Below are positions 25,851 to 33,496 of a DNA stretch of 64,000 nt, one piece after another; the stretch's first letter is position 1, and each line of letters opens with the position of its first letter. The translations under genes were made by a program, and so were the position numbers. Source of the DNA: Paenibacillus donghaensis (GTDB lineage: Bacteria; Bacillota; Bacilli; Paenibacillales; Paenibacillaceae). The stretch is taken from positions 5,766,001 to 5,830,000 of the forward strand of contig NZ_CP021780.1 in assembly GCF_002192415.1 (NCBI RefSeq). The letters run 5' to 3'. The notes beneath the pieces were generated by a model. It was given only the letters and a program-made list of their open reading frames with translations. It was not told the origin of the DNA and made no database searches.

Positions 25851-25900
25851 AAAAAAGGGGTGCACCGCAGCCGTTTCACACCTACGGGACACCCTTTTTC
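25851..25900 (+). terminator. Terminator of the Toprim gene (first copy of a duplicated hairpin)
   Basis: AAAAAAGGGGTG-CCG pairs with CGG-CACCCTTTTT. The loop sequence GCAGCCGTT is shared with the second hairpin at 26287-26328. Confidence 0.8.
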
Positions 25901-25931
25901 TTTCCTGCACCAGAGCAAGTATCTGCGAACG

Positions 25932-26283
25932 AAAGGCATTTTTGCCTCTCATCCCGCCCATACAGCCGCATCCGCCGAATTCAAAGGCATTTTTGCCTCT
26001 TATTCCGCCCACATAGCCGCATCCGCCGAATTCAAAAGCATTTTTGCCTCTCATCCCGCCCACATAGTCGCATCCGCCACATTCAAAGGCATTTTTGCCT
26101 CTCATTCCGCCCACACGGTCGCATCCGTCGAATTCAAAGGCATTTTTGCCTCTTATTCCGCCTACATAGCCGCATCAGCCGAATTCAAAGGCATTTTTGC
26201 CTCTCATCCCACCCGACACAGCCACATCCGCCGAATTCAAAGGCATTTTTGCCTCTCATCCCGCCCACATAGCCGCATCAGCC
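25932..26283. repeat. Seven tandem 51-bp repeats
   Basis: Units start at 25932, 25983, 26034, 26085, 26136, 26187 and 26239 (period 51, last interval 52). Each starts AAAGGCATTTTTGCCTC, able to form a small hairpin (AGGCA/TGCCT), followed by a conserved GC-rich stretch and GAATTC. The whole period is conserved, so there are no unique spacers. Both strands stay open as 17-residue repeats because 51 is a multiple of three. Confidence 0.92.
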
Positions 26284-26286
26284 AAA

Positions 26287-26328
26287 GGGGGTGCCCCGCA
26301 GCCGTTACACGGCCTGCGGGACACCCCC
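26287..26328 (-). terminator. Terminator-like hairpin after the SCO gene (second copy)
   Basis: GGGGGTG-CCCCGCAG pairs with CTGCGGG-CACCCCC. It is homologous to the hairpin at 25851-25900. Its T-run is short (TTTG leftward). It lies 17 bases past the SCO stop codon. Confidence 0.65.
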
Positions 26329-26344
26329 TATTCATGCTTGCGCT

Positions 26345-26962
26345 CTACTCCAGCGCCAGCGCCTTAACAGATTCAGCCAGGAACTCCGGTGTTATGTTCT
26401 CGGTGTCGCCGGCTTCATAGAGCGCACGCAGCCTGTTATTGCGGTCCACCAGACCAATCAGGTTGGCATGGGCGAAATTTTCCTTGTTGTTGCCGGCGAT
26501 CAGCACCTTGAAGGACTGGGCGGCCAGCTCGCGCACCGCTTCCTGGTCCCCGCGCAGGAAATACCAGCCGTCGTAATTCACCTTGAAGCGGTCAGCGAAC
26601 GTGCGGATCGCCTCGCGGGTATCCCGCTCAGGGTCAAAGGAGATGGAGACAAACTCCACATCCTTGCCGAAGCTTCCATCTTCCAGCAGCAATTTCTGAG
26701 TCTGAGACAACATAAAGGTGGTTACCGGACATACATCAGGGCAGTCAGTGAAGAAGAAATAAAACAGCCTTGCCTTCCCCTGCGTATCCGCCAGGGTAAC
26801 AGGTGTACCGTCCACATTCTCCAGCGTAAAGTCCTGCACCTCGCCAATCACCGGCAGTTTCTTCTGCCCAAAGTCCAGGGAGGTCCACACCAGATAGACC
26901 GCCATTCCCAGCGCCAGCAAGAGCAGCAGCCAGGTCCATTTGTACCGCTTCAAGGTCTGCAT
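26345..26962 (-). CDS. SCO1/SenC-family copper chaperone for cytochrome oxidase
   Basis: A 205-residue thioredoxin-fold protein anchored by one N-terminal helix (about 8-27), facing outside. The copper ligands are present: Cys74 and Cys78 (TDCPDVCPV) and His165 (NFAHANLIGLVD). It delivers copper to, or reduces, the CuA site of cytochrome c oxidase (Bacillus YpmQ type). It starts 16 bases after ctaB, so it is co-transcribed with the heme O synthase, which fits oxidase assembly. The ATG at 26962 follows AAAGGGGGC. Confidence 0.92.
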   Translation of the reverse strand: MQTLKRYKWTWLLLLLALGMAVYLVWTSLDFGQKKLPVIGEVQDFTLENVDGTPVTLADTQGKARLFYFFFTDCPDVCPVTTFMLSQTQKLLLEDGSFGKDVEFVSISFDPERDTREAIRTFADRFKVNYDGWYFLRGDQEAVRELAAQSFKVLIAGNNKENFAHANLIGLVDRNNRLRALYEAGDTENITPEFLAESVKALALE

Positions 26963-26978
26963 CCCATGCCCCCTTTAA

Positions 26979-27911
26979 TTAGCCATGAACAGTATTCAGC
27001 ACAAGCACAATCAGACTGACCGTGAGGTAATTAATGGAGAAGAAAAAGCTTTTTTTGGCCCAGGCATCATCATCTTTGGCACGGAAGCCCATCAGATTGA
27101 GGATAAACCAGCCCAGGGAGAGACCTGTGGAAATAATCAGATAGAAAATTCCGGCATAGTCGTAGGCATACATCAAAAAAGGAATCGGGAGCAGCAGCAG
27201 CACATAAGGTATCATCTGGTATTTCGTGCGCAGCGTTCCTTTGACTACCGGCAGCAGCGGGAACCCGGCAGCGCGGTATTCCTCCTTGCGGCGGATGCCA
27301 AGCGCCCAGAAATGGGGAGGCTGCCACAGGAACAGCATCGCGAACATCAGCCATGCCCCAAGATCCACCCGGCCGGTAACGGCAACATAGCCGATTACAG
27401 GAGGCATTGCGCCGGAGATCGCTCCGACCGATGTGCTCCACGTAGATGTTCGCTTAAGCCAAAGGGTGTATACTACTACATAAACAAACATGCCGACAAT
27501 TCCGAACAACCCGGCCAGCACGCCCGAGAACGCAAACAGCACAGCCAGCCCGGCAATTCCCAGACCGATGCCATAGAGCAGTACAGTCTGTGGCTTCAAC
27601 CGGCCAGTCGGCAGTCCGCGTTCACGGGTCCGTTCCATCTTCATATCCAGATCACGGTCAAAATAATTATTAAACACACAGGCTGAGGCCATGACCAGCA
27701 TGGTGCCAAGCAGCGTAAGAATTAATCGGCCATATTGAACATCCCAGCCCGAGGCCAGCCAATAGCCGGCAAATGCAGCAATCAGGTTGGAGCGGATAAT
27801 GCCGGGTTTCGTCACTGTAATGAAATCACGCCAGCTTGCTCCTTCAGGGGGCGACTTGGCAGACAGAGCTGCGGAATCGGCCGAAGCTTGATAAGTCATA
27901 TGATTGTCCAC
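26979..27911 (-). CDS. ctaB: Protoheme IX farnesyltransferase (heme O synthase) CtaB
   Basis: A 310-residue membrane prenyltransferase with about nine helices that attaches a farnesyl group to heme B. The diagnostic motif is NNYFDRDLDMKMERTRERGL (around residue 85), with a second Asp-rich loop later. The GTG start at 27911 is set by AAGGAGG nine bases upstream; a longer frame lacks a ribosome site and would cover the promoter. Heme O is used by CtaA or directly by oxidases. Confidence 0.93.
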   Translation of the reverse strand: MDNHMTYQASADSAALSAKSPPEGASWRDFITVTKPGIIRSNLIAAFAGYWLASGWDVQYGRLILTLLGTMLVMASACVFNNYFDRDLDMKMERTRERGLPTGRLKPQTVLLYGIGLGIAGLAVLFAFSGVLAGLFGIVGMFVYVVVYTLWLKRTSTWSTSVGAISGAMPPVIGYVAVTGRVDLGAWLMFAMLFLWQPPHFWALGIRRKEEYRAAGFPLLPVVKGTLRTKYQMIPYVLLLLPIPFLMYAYDYAGIFYLIISTGLSLGWFILNLMGFRAKDDDAWAKKSFFFSINYLTVSLIVLVLNTVHG

Positions 27912-27969
27912 GCTTTGTGTTCCTCCTTCTAACGTTTCCGCCGAGCGATTGGATATCGCTGTTAACTTT

Positions 27970-27999
27970 ATCATATCAAACCGGGAAAGACTTTGACAA
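27970..27999 (-). promoter_or_regulatory. Sigma-A promoter of ctaB-sco
   Basis: Leftward -35 TTGTCA (27999-27994) and -10 TATGAT (27975-27970) are separated by 18 bases, about 60 bases before the GTG start. Confidence 0.7.
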
Positions 28000-28123
28000 T
28001 GAATGGTCCAGATGTTCATTAATTCGACAATTTCGTGAAATAATTATTTCTTCACCTTAAATAACTTAGCCTTAAATTGGGTAGTTATTAATAGGGTACT
28101 TCCGCACAAAGGAGAACTGACCT

Positions 28124-29128
28124 ATGGACACTGCTACACATTTCGTTATGGGCCTTGGATTAGCAGGGCTTGCCTTTGTTGATCCAGTTGTCGCCTCCAA
28201 TCCGACGCTGGCCGGTGCCATAATGCTGGCCACTGTGCTGGGTTCTCAGGCCCCCGATGCGGATACAGCGCTGCGTCTGAAGGATAATGCGCTCTATATC
28301 CGCAATCACCGTGGAATTACACATTCCCTGCCTTTCCTGATCCTGTGGCCAGCGTTGATTACTCTGGTAATCGGACCGATCTTCGGGTTCACCGATCAGC
28401 AGGGGCTCAGCCATATCGCGCTCTGGAGCTTCATCGGGGTAGCTGTGCATGTATTCTCTGACCTGTTCAACACCTATGGCACACAAGCTGCCCGGCCGTT
28501 CACTGAGAAGTGGATCGCCTGGAACATTATCCACATCTTCGATCCGTTTATATTCGGCAGCCACACGGCAGCCATCGTACTGTGGATCACCGGTATCGTT
28601 CCGCCAGCGCCTTTGTTTATCACGCTGTATGCCTGCACCGCGCTTTATTACATTTGGCGCACGCTGGAGCATATGCGCGTCACCCGCAATATCAGACTTA
28701 AGGATGTGCATCATGCTGCAGGCGACCGTTACTACGCCATTCCGACCATTTCTCCAAGACGCTGGAATGTGGTCAAGGCCAAATCGGATGGCAGCTATAA
28801 TGTCGGCCATCTGAGCAATACACGACTGGAATGGGTCAAGCATGCCGTGTCCTCAGAGCATCCGGCTGTGGAGCATTCCAAAGCTCATCCCGACATCCAG
28901 GCTTTCCTGTACTTTACCTCTTACGCTGTGGCAGAAGTGGAGGAGCTGTCCTCCGGTTATATTGTACGCTGGGGAGACGTGCGTTATTTACACCGCAAGC
29001 AATTTCCGTTCGTCGCTGTTCTGGTCATGGACGATCAATACCAGCCTCTGAACACCTATGTAGGGTGGTTGAGCAGTGAGAAGCTGGACGAACGGTTTGC
29101 CATGGATCCCGACTCAATGAAGCTGTAA
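28124..29128 (+). CDS. YdjM/YfhP-type membrane-bound metal-dependent hydrolase
   Basis: A 334-residue protein. The N-terminal 190 residues have four or five helices and the family's metal-ligand motifs: DTATHFVMG (His6), QAPDADTALR (Asp residues) and NHRGITHSLP (the His pair). The C-terminal 140 residues are soluble. This matches the LexA-binding/YdjM family (DUF457-like), probably phospholipase-like metal enzymes, but no substrate is established. The ATG at 28124 follows AAAGGAG. Monocistronic. Confidence 0.82.
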   Translation: MDTATHFVMGLGLAGLAFVDPVVASNPTLAGAIMLATVLGSQAPDADTALRLKDNALYIRNHRGITHSLPFLILWPALITLVIGPIFGFTDQQGLSHIALWSFIGVAVHVFSDLFNTYGTQAARPFTEKWIAWNIIHIFDPFIFGSHTAAIVLWITGIVPPAPLFITLYACTALYYIWRTLEHMRVTRNIRLKDVHHAAGDRYYAIPTISPRRWNVVKAKSDGSYNVGHLSNTRLEWVKHAVSSEHPAVEHSKAHPDIQAFLYFTSYAVAEVEELSSGYIVRWGDVRYLHRKQFPFVAVLVMDDQYQPLNTYVGWLSSEKLDERFAMDPDSMKL

Positions 29129-29157
29129 GCCGGTCCAAACCTGATAAATACACTGAA

Positions 29158-29200
29158 GCCCGGCTCTCTGCGATAAGATGCGGAAGACACCGGGCTCTTT
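29158..29200 (+). terminator. Weak terminator after the YdjM-type gene
   Basis: GCCCGG (29158-29163) pairs with CCGGGC (29190-29195) and is followed by TCTTT. The loop is large. Confidence 0.5.
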
Positions 29201-29268
29201 GCTGCAGTCTTGACTCCCTTAACGCCATAGGGCACAATCTATCTAAAGCGTTTCCATCTTTGGAGAAG

Positions 29269-29410
29269 CAAGAAGAAACGGCTTAGCCGTCCTCTGCAAA
29301 GCGTATGCTTCCGAAGCAGCGATACTACGTATCGCTTTCAGGCATCCGTTTCTGCGAGAAATATAAGGATAATTTATGGCGTGAAACCTATAAATTCTTA
29401 TATTCATATT
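29269..29410 (+). repeat. Family A repeat, copy A4, with an internal insertion
   Basis: The two ends are canonical (AAGAAGAAACGGCTTAGCCG and CCGTTTCTGCGAGAAATA, then the second hairpin). The apical loop of the first hairpin is enlarged by about 45 bases. That insert opens with AAGCGTATGCTTCCGAAGC, matching family B, and then forms a hairpin GCGATAC/GTATCGC. Confidence 0.8.
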
Positions 29411-29413
29411 TAG

Positions 29414-29446
29414 CAAAAATCCCGGAGCTGTTATACCGCTCCGGGA
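29414..29446 (-). terminator. Leftward terminator, probably of trpS
   Basis: Leftward, TCCCGGAGC pairs with GCTCCGGGA and is followed by TTTTTGC. It lies about 240 bases beyond the trpS stop, on the far side of a small rightward gene. Confidence 0.7.
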
Positions 29447-29494
29447 CCTCTGACTGATTGTTTTAATTCATTATGACAAAGGGAGTGTGCCATT

Positions 29495-29689
29495 ATGGGC
29501 AAAGGACTTTCACTATGGTTTGCCGCCTCTTCGATTCTCATGCTTACCGCCGCTTCCATTCTCATCAGCTATAATATCTGGCTGGCGCTTCTGGTAGGGC
29601 TGATCTGTGTAATGAATATAGGCTGGGGCTTTGTCGTCAAGGCGAGACGCAGACGCAGCCAGGAAACACCCGGCGAGCGTTCCTCTTAA
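29495..29689 (+). CDS. Small two-helix membrane protein
   Basis: 64 residues with two hydrophobic helices (about 6-25 and 29-48) and a basic, polar tail (KARRRRSQETPGERSS). I do not recognise a family. The ATG at 29495 follows AAAGGGAGTG at suitable spacing, and there is no competing frame. Its last four bases overlap the stop of the convergent trpS. The trpS transcript would run antisense through it. Confidence 0.6.
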   Translation: MGKGLSLWFAASSILMLTAASILISYNIWLALLVGLICVMNIGWGFVVKARRRRSQETPGERSS

Positions 29690-30681
29690 CGGTAAGGCAG
29701 GAAGCCCATCCGCTCCTTGACTCCATTGAGTGTCTCCGCTGCTACAACCCGGGCTTTGGCCGCACCTTCAGCCAGAATATCGGTGATCATGCCCGAGCTG
29801 CGGATCTCATGATACTTGTGCTGCAGCGGCTCAAGCGTCGCCACCACGGCTGCGGCAAGCTCCTTCTTGAACCCGCCGTACATCTGGCCTTCGTAACGGT
29901 CGGCCACCTGCTGCAGAGTCATACCAGCGCATTCCGCGTAGATTACCATCAGATTGCTGATCTCAGGTTTGTTGACTGTATCGAAACGCACCTCACTGCC
30001 GGAATCAGTGGTTGCGCGGCTGATTTTCTTGCGGATTACATCCGGCGGGTCCAGCAGCGCAATGTAGCTGCCCGGATTCGGACTGCTTTTGCTCATTTTT
30101 TTGGTTCCGTCCTCCAGGGACATAATCCGTGCCCCAAATTCCGGAATCAGCGGATCTGGAATGGTGAAGAAATCACCATACCGGTGATTGAAGCGCCCTG
30201 CCAGATCACGCGTCAGTTCCAAATGCTGCTTCTGGTCTTCTCCAACCGGCACAAGATCGGCATTATAGACGAGAATATCTGCCGCCATCAGCGAAGGATA
30301 GACGAACAGCCCTGCGCCGACCGAATCCTTGCCGCTGGATTTATCCTTGAACTGGGTCATCCGCTCCAGCTCGCCCATCGAGGTGAGCGTCGTCATCAAC
30401 CAGCCCAGCTCTGCATGCTGCGGCACATGCGACTGCATGAACACATTGGAGCGGGTAGGGTCCACTCCGGCGGCAATATACAGCGCCGCCACTGACTCTG
30501 ACTGCTCGCGCAGCGCGGCCGGCTCTTGTGCTACCGTTACCGCATGCAGGTCAACGACCATGTAGTAACATTCGTTCTCTACGTGATCCTGAAGCTTCAC
30601 ATAATTCTTAATTGCACCGATATAATTGCCCAGTGTAAGCGAGCCGCTGGGCTGGATGCCCGACAATATTTTTTTGACCAT
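29686..30681 (-). CDS. trpS: Tryptophanyl-tRNA synthetase
   Basis: A 331-residue class I aminoacyl-tRNA synthetase charging tRNA-Trp. The HIGH-like motif is PSGSLTLGNYIG (TLGN) near residue 11 and the KMSKS loop is KKMSKSSPNPGS. The ATG at 30681 follows GGAGGTC. Length and motifs match the bacterial TrpRS family. Expression is controlled by the T-box leader directly upstream, as expected for response to uncharged tRNA. Confidence 0.95.
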   Translation of the reverse strand: MVKKILSGIQPSGSLTLGNYIGAIKNYVKLQDHVENECYYMVVDLHAVTVAQEPAALREQSESVAALYIAAGVDPTRSNVFMQSHVPQHAELGWLMTTLTSMGELERMTQFKDKSSGKDSVGAGLFVYPSLMAADILVYNADLVPVGEDQKQHLELTRDLAGRFNHRYGDFFTIPDPLIPEFGARIMSLEDGTKKMSKSSPNPGSYIALLDPPDVIRKKISRATTDSGSEVRFDTVNKPEISNLMVIYAECAGMTLQQVADRYEGQMYGGFKKELAAAVVATLEPLQHKYHEIRSSGMITDILAEGAAKARVVAAETLNGVKERMGFLPYR

Positions 30682-30721
30682 GCTGAAGACCTCCATTGTA
30701 CTGAATAATTTATGTCCGGGA

Positions 30722-30992
30722 ACGCCAAATAACCCACATCCGCAAGGGACGTGAGACCGTGGTACCACCCTTATTCGCTGCATGCCCGCAAGTTACGGAT
30801 CAGGCAGCCTTAGTCTTCCTGTAACGGGGAAGAACCGGCCGGTCTACCAGGACATTTCTGCCCGTTCAAGCGCGGCGCTCAAGGGTCCATTCAAGCAGGA
30901 GTGTCCCGCCGGTTCACATCAGCCACCGGCTTTCTGGAGGTTCAGTTCCTGTCTACTTGTCCCTGTCATCACATTGTTGTCATTCCATATTT
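30722..30992 (-). ncRNA. T-box leader of trpS
   Basis: Leftward the leader carries the near-invariant T-box AAGGGTGGTACCACGG (30758-30773), about 90 bases before the start codon. Ahead of it is a long structured 5' region containing GAATGGACC, a candidate specifier with a TGG (Trp) codon. The 5' end is placed just after the promoter at 30998. After the T-box, CCCTTGCGGATGTGGG and TTATTTGG could form the terminator, which is weak. Exact stems were not folded. Confidence 0.9.
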
Positions 30993-30997
30993 CATCT

Positions 30998-31026
30998 ATC
31001 ATAGAACCATCTTCAGAAGTTGTCAA
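30998..31026 (-). promoter_or_regulatory. Sigma-A promoter of the trpS T-box leader
   Basis: Perfect leftward -35 TTGACA (31026-31021) and -10 TATGAT (31003-30998) with 17-base spacing. Confidence 0.88.
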
Positions 31027-31031
31027 ATGGC

Positions 31032-31060
31032 TTAACGAGCGTGAGATAAACTGGTATGAT
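31032..31060 (+). promoter_or_regulatory. Promoter of the mutarotase gene
   Basis: -35 TTAACG (31032-31037) and extended -10 TGGTATGAT (TATGAT 31055-31060) with 17-base spacing. Its -35 is five bases from the -35 of the divergent trpS promoter. Confidence 0.65.
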
Positions 31061-31120
31061 AAGGGTATCCATGTCTTCATCCGAATAAAGTTAAAGCTTA
31101 TTGATAAAGGAGCAAAGCTC

Positions 31121-32092
31121 ATGAAACAGGTGACCAAAGGGCAGTGGGGCGGCTATGACACCTATATTCTGCACAGCCGCGAGCTGGAAGTCACGCTTTT
31201 GCCGCGACTCGGGAACAACGTGATTTCACTTAAGGATCTGAGGCAAGACCGGCACATTCTGCGGCAGCCCGATGAGAAGGATATAGCTTTTTATAAGCAG
31301 AAACCTTATCATTTCGGCATTCCGCTGCTGGTTCCGCCCGGTAGAATCCGCAAGGGAGAGTTCCAATTTGACGGCACCAGCTATCAATTCGACCGCAACA
31401 CAGCAGGTGACAATCACATTCATGGACTGCACCGCACCCAATCATGGTGTGTCAGCGACATTGAAGAAGATGAAGATGGTTGCGCGGTAACTACAGAATT
31501 CCGCACGGAAGATGATCCGCACTGGATGGAGCAGTTCCCGGCTCCGCTGAAGTTTGAGATGACCTTCAGGCTGCAGGATGGAAGACTTAAGCAGCTACTG
31601 AAGGTTACGAACCTGGGAGACAAACGTATCCCCTTCGGGATGGGGTATCATACCTGGTTTATGCTCGACGGAGAACCTTCGCGCTGGAATCTCCAATTAC
31701 CTGTAGCCAGCATCTATGAATTGAACGAAGAGTTGCTGCCAAGCGGCAGGCTTCTGCCACTGGATAAGCTTCAAGCACTAAACGAGGGGATGAGCCTGGA
31801 AGGAACCGACCTTGACACTGCTCTGCGCGCTGTACATGGGCAGGCTGTTGAAGCGCTGTTGCTGAGGGATGACGGATATGGACTGCGCTACAGCGCGGAT
31901 GATAGCTACTTCCGCCACTGGGTACTGTATACCAAAGGACCAGCCGAACAATTCCTGTGCATTGAGCCTTATACCTGGCTGCCCGATGCGCCCAATGTCT
32001 CAGATGATGTTTCCCTTACCGGTCTGCTGACTATAGAGCCGGGTCAGACCCTTGAGCTGTCCACTACCCTGCAGATGATCTATCCTGATTAA
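31121..32092 (+). CDS. Aldose 1-epimerase (galactose mutarotase) family protein
   Basis: A 323-residue beta-sandwich protein of the mutarotase superfamily. Features include the early GNNVISLKD strand, RIRKGEFQFDG, the conserved His in NHIHGLHRTQSW (general acid), MGYHTWFML (second His) and LCIEPYTWLPDAPN near the end, where Glu is the usual base. It would interconvert alpha and beta anomers of hexoses, or act on sugar phosphates as YeaD-like members do. The ATG at 31121 follows AAAGGAGC; a longer frame is antisense to the trpS T-box and is rejected. Confidence 0.85.
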   Translation: MKQVTKGQWGGYDTYILHSRELEVTLLPRLGNNVISLKDLRQDRHILRQPDEKDIAFYKQKPYHFGIPLLVPPGRIRKGEFQFDGTSYQFDRNTAGDNHIHGLHRTQSWCVSDIEEDEDGCAVTTEFRTEDDPHWMEQFPAPLKFEMTFRLQDGRLKQLLKVTNLGDKRIPFGMGYHTWFMLDGEPSRWNLQLPVASIYELNEELLPSGRLLPLDKLQALNEGMSLEGTDLDTALRAVHGQAVEALLLRDDGYGLRYSADDSYFRHWVLYTKGPAEQFLCIEPYTWLPDAPNVSDDVSLTGLLTIEPGQTLELSTTLQMIYPD

Positions 32093-32112
32093 GAACATGC
32101 TTGAGTATATAC

Positions 32113-32155
32113 GAAGCGGTCTTTCTTTGCCTGGGCAGGAAAGGCCGCTTCTTGC
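32113..32155 (+). terminator. Terminator of the mutarotase gene
   Basis: GAAGCGG-CTTTC pairs with GAAAG-CCGCTTC; the T-run is short (TTCTTGC). Confidence 0.65.
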
Positions 32156-32213
32156 ATTGTGACACACATCCATTCAACTAAAAATTACCATCCTGCTAAA
32201 CTTTCGAATCCGT

Positions 32214-32243
32214 GCATGAATTCACCCCCGAGCGCTCATACTA
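32214..32243 (+). promoter_or_regulatory. Sigma-G-type forespore promoter of the SASP gene
   Basis: -35 GCATG (32214-32218) and -10 CATACTA (32237-32243) with 18 bases between match the sigma-G/F consensus. It lies 30 bases upstream of the SASP start. Confidence 0.72.
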
Positions 32244-32273
32244 TCTTCACAACGGGCGAAGGAGGTGACAAAC

Positions 32274-32513
32274 ATGGGTCAAGCAGGTCAAAGCCAAGGT
32301 CGTGGCAGCCGTTCCAATAACCTGGTCGTTCCACAAGCGACTGCAGCGCTGCAGCAGTTGAAATATGAAGCAGCACAAGAGCTTGGAGTAACGATTCCAG
32401 CAGACGGGTATTACGGAAACTACACTTCCCGCGAAACCGGATCTTTGGGAGGTTATATTACCAAACGTCTCGTACAGCTGGCAGAGCAACAATTATCCGG
32501 TCGTTCGAACTAG
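32274..32513 (+). CDS. Alpha/beta-type small acid-soluble spore protein
   Basis: A 79-residue SASP that coats spore DNA and protects it against UV. Two conserved blocks are present: the first helix with the GPR protease site region ([11 protein letters not shown]) and the second block [20 protein letters not shown]. The N-terminus is Gly/Gln/Ser/Arg-rich ([16 protein letters not shown]). The ATG at 32274 is set by GAAGGAGGTGA. The gene is monocistronic, with a sigma-G-like promoter and a strong terminator. This marks the organism as an endospore former. Confidence 0.96.
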   Translation: MGQAGQSQGRGSRSNNLVVPQATAALQQLKYEAAQELGVTIPADGYYGNYTSRETGSLGGYITKRLVQLAEQQLSGRSN

Positions 32514-32575
32514 CAGCATCATTTTAGTATTTTGATCAGGTCTGGCATTCCAATTGCCAGTGCTAGCAGCTTTAC

Positions 32576-32616
32576 GCCCTCCCCCGCTTCTCGCCGAAGC
32601 GGAGGGGGGCTTTTTA
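32576..32616 (+). terminator. Terminator of the SASP gene
   Basis: GCCCTCCCCCGCTTC pairs with GAAGCGGAGGGGGGC and is followed by TTTTT. Confidence 0.93.
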
Positions 32617-32647
32617 CTTATGCAGAACTCTAACTGTATTTATAATC

Positions 32648-33052
32648 TCAGCCGTAGGATGAGTCTGAACCTTCAGCGCTGCGCGGATATCGGATCATCA
32701 GATTGGCCATGTTGTAATTCGACTCCAGTGTGGCATCCACAACAATCATCTCCTGGCGGACTGCAAATTCATAGCTGATCTCTCCGTGGGTCCACCGCCG
32801 TTTATATTTCAGGCTCTCCAGGGCCATCAGCCTGAACGCAGACTGCTGCGCGGCCGTTAACCCCTGCGGCTCTGCGGCAAACGTCCCGCTGCGGCCGGAC
32901 AGCGGATTGTGGCGGACTCCAAACTTGCCAACCACGTTGTTTCTGATCTGCACAAACACCGTGCCGGAAGACAATCCTGACAATTCCTCCTGCAGCTCTT
33001 TAAACACCAAATCCATCTGTCTTGCCAGCGATAGCTGTTCCGTTCTTAGCAT
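32648..33052 (-). CDS. Conserved-looking protein of unknown function
   Basis: 134 residues, soluble. The first helix is amphipathic (SLARQMDLVFKELQEELSGL). Then come a strand-rich part with VFVQIRNNVVGKFGVRHNPL, a Ser/Gly loop and a second helix-strand region. There is no signal peptide, membrane helix or cysteine. I do not recognise the family. The ATG at 33052 has an excellent site (TAGGAGG, 33058-33064). Family B repeats end immediately before that site. Monocistronic, leftward, with an AT-rich 200-bp promoter region beyond the repeats. Confidence 0.7.
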   Translation of the reverse strand: MLRTEQLSLARQMDLVFKELQEELSGLSSGTVFVQIRNNVVGKFGVRHNPLSGRSGTFAAEPQGLTAAQQSAFRLMALESLKYKRRWTHGEISYEFAVRQEMIVVDATLESNYNMANLMIRYPRSAEGSDSSYG

Positions 33053-33067
33053 ATGTATCCTCCTAAA

Positions 33068-33190
33068 AGTTTTGTGAGCCTAAGCTCCATTCGAGATACT
33101 GCGTACAAAACTGGCTTCGTAAGCATACGCTTAGTTTTGTGAGCCTAAGCTCCATTCGAGATACTGCATACAAAACTGGCTTCGTAAGCA
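33068..33190 (-). repeat. Family B tandem repeat array, two units (65-bp period)
   Basis: Units begin at 33068 and 33133. The sequence diverges from the other arrays but keeps AGTTTTG/CAAAACT and GTATGCTTACGAAG in the sense of the downstream gene. The array ends three bases before TAGGAGG. Confidence 0.85.
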
Positions 33191-33393
33191 TTTATTCATA
33201 CTTCGACAAAATAACTAATATAGATGTCGCCTAGTCCCACTTATATAAGGCTTATGGCTCATTATAGGGTAACGTTTACATGTCATCAACATTATTCAAC
33301 ATAAATGGGTGTTTATTCCTAGTAATGCATAGGATTCAGCATTTCATTGTATATATGCCACTTTAAAATGAGCAATTTCGACATTATACCCAT

Positions 33394-33423
33394 AAAAAAG
33401 GACCCCTGATCCAGGGGTCTTTG
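33394..33423 (-). terminator. Terminator of pepF
   Basis: Leftward, GACCCCTGGATCAGGGGTC is followed by CTTTTTT, about 75 bases after the pepF stop. A shorter T-run makes it possibly bidirectional. Confidence 0.85.
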
Positions 33424-33496
33424 CGTATTAATACCATATTTTGCACAAATCACTTGTACATTAACAGGACATAATGTGTCTTTATTCGAACAATTG

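Noticed and set aside
25932..26283. CRISPR-like array (seven regular 51-bp units).
   Set aside because: The whole period is conserved, with no unique spacers, and no cas genes are near. It is a simple tandem repeat.
25761..26420. Long open frame across the 51-bp array encoding 17-residue repeats.
   Set aside because: The frame is open because 51 is a multiple of three; there is no ribosome site, and it runs antisense through the SCO gene end.
30782..31120. N-terminal extension of the mutarotase gene by about 110 codons.
   Set aside because: That stretch is the complement of the trpS T-box leader and promoter; the ATG at 31121 has an AAAGGAGC site and matches the family start.
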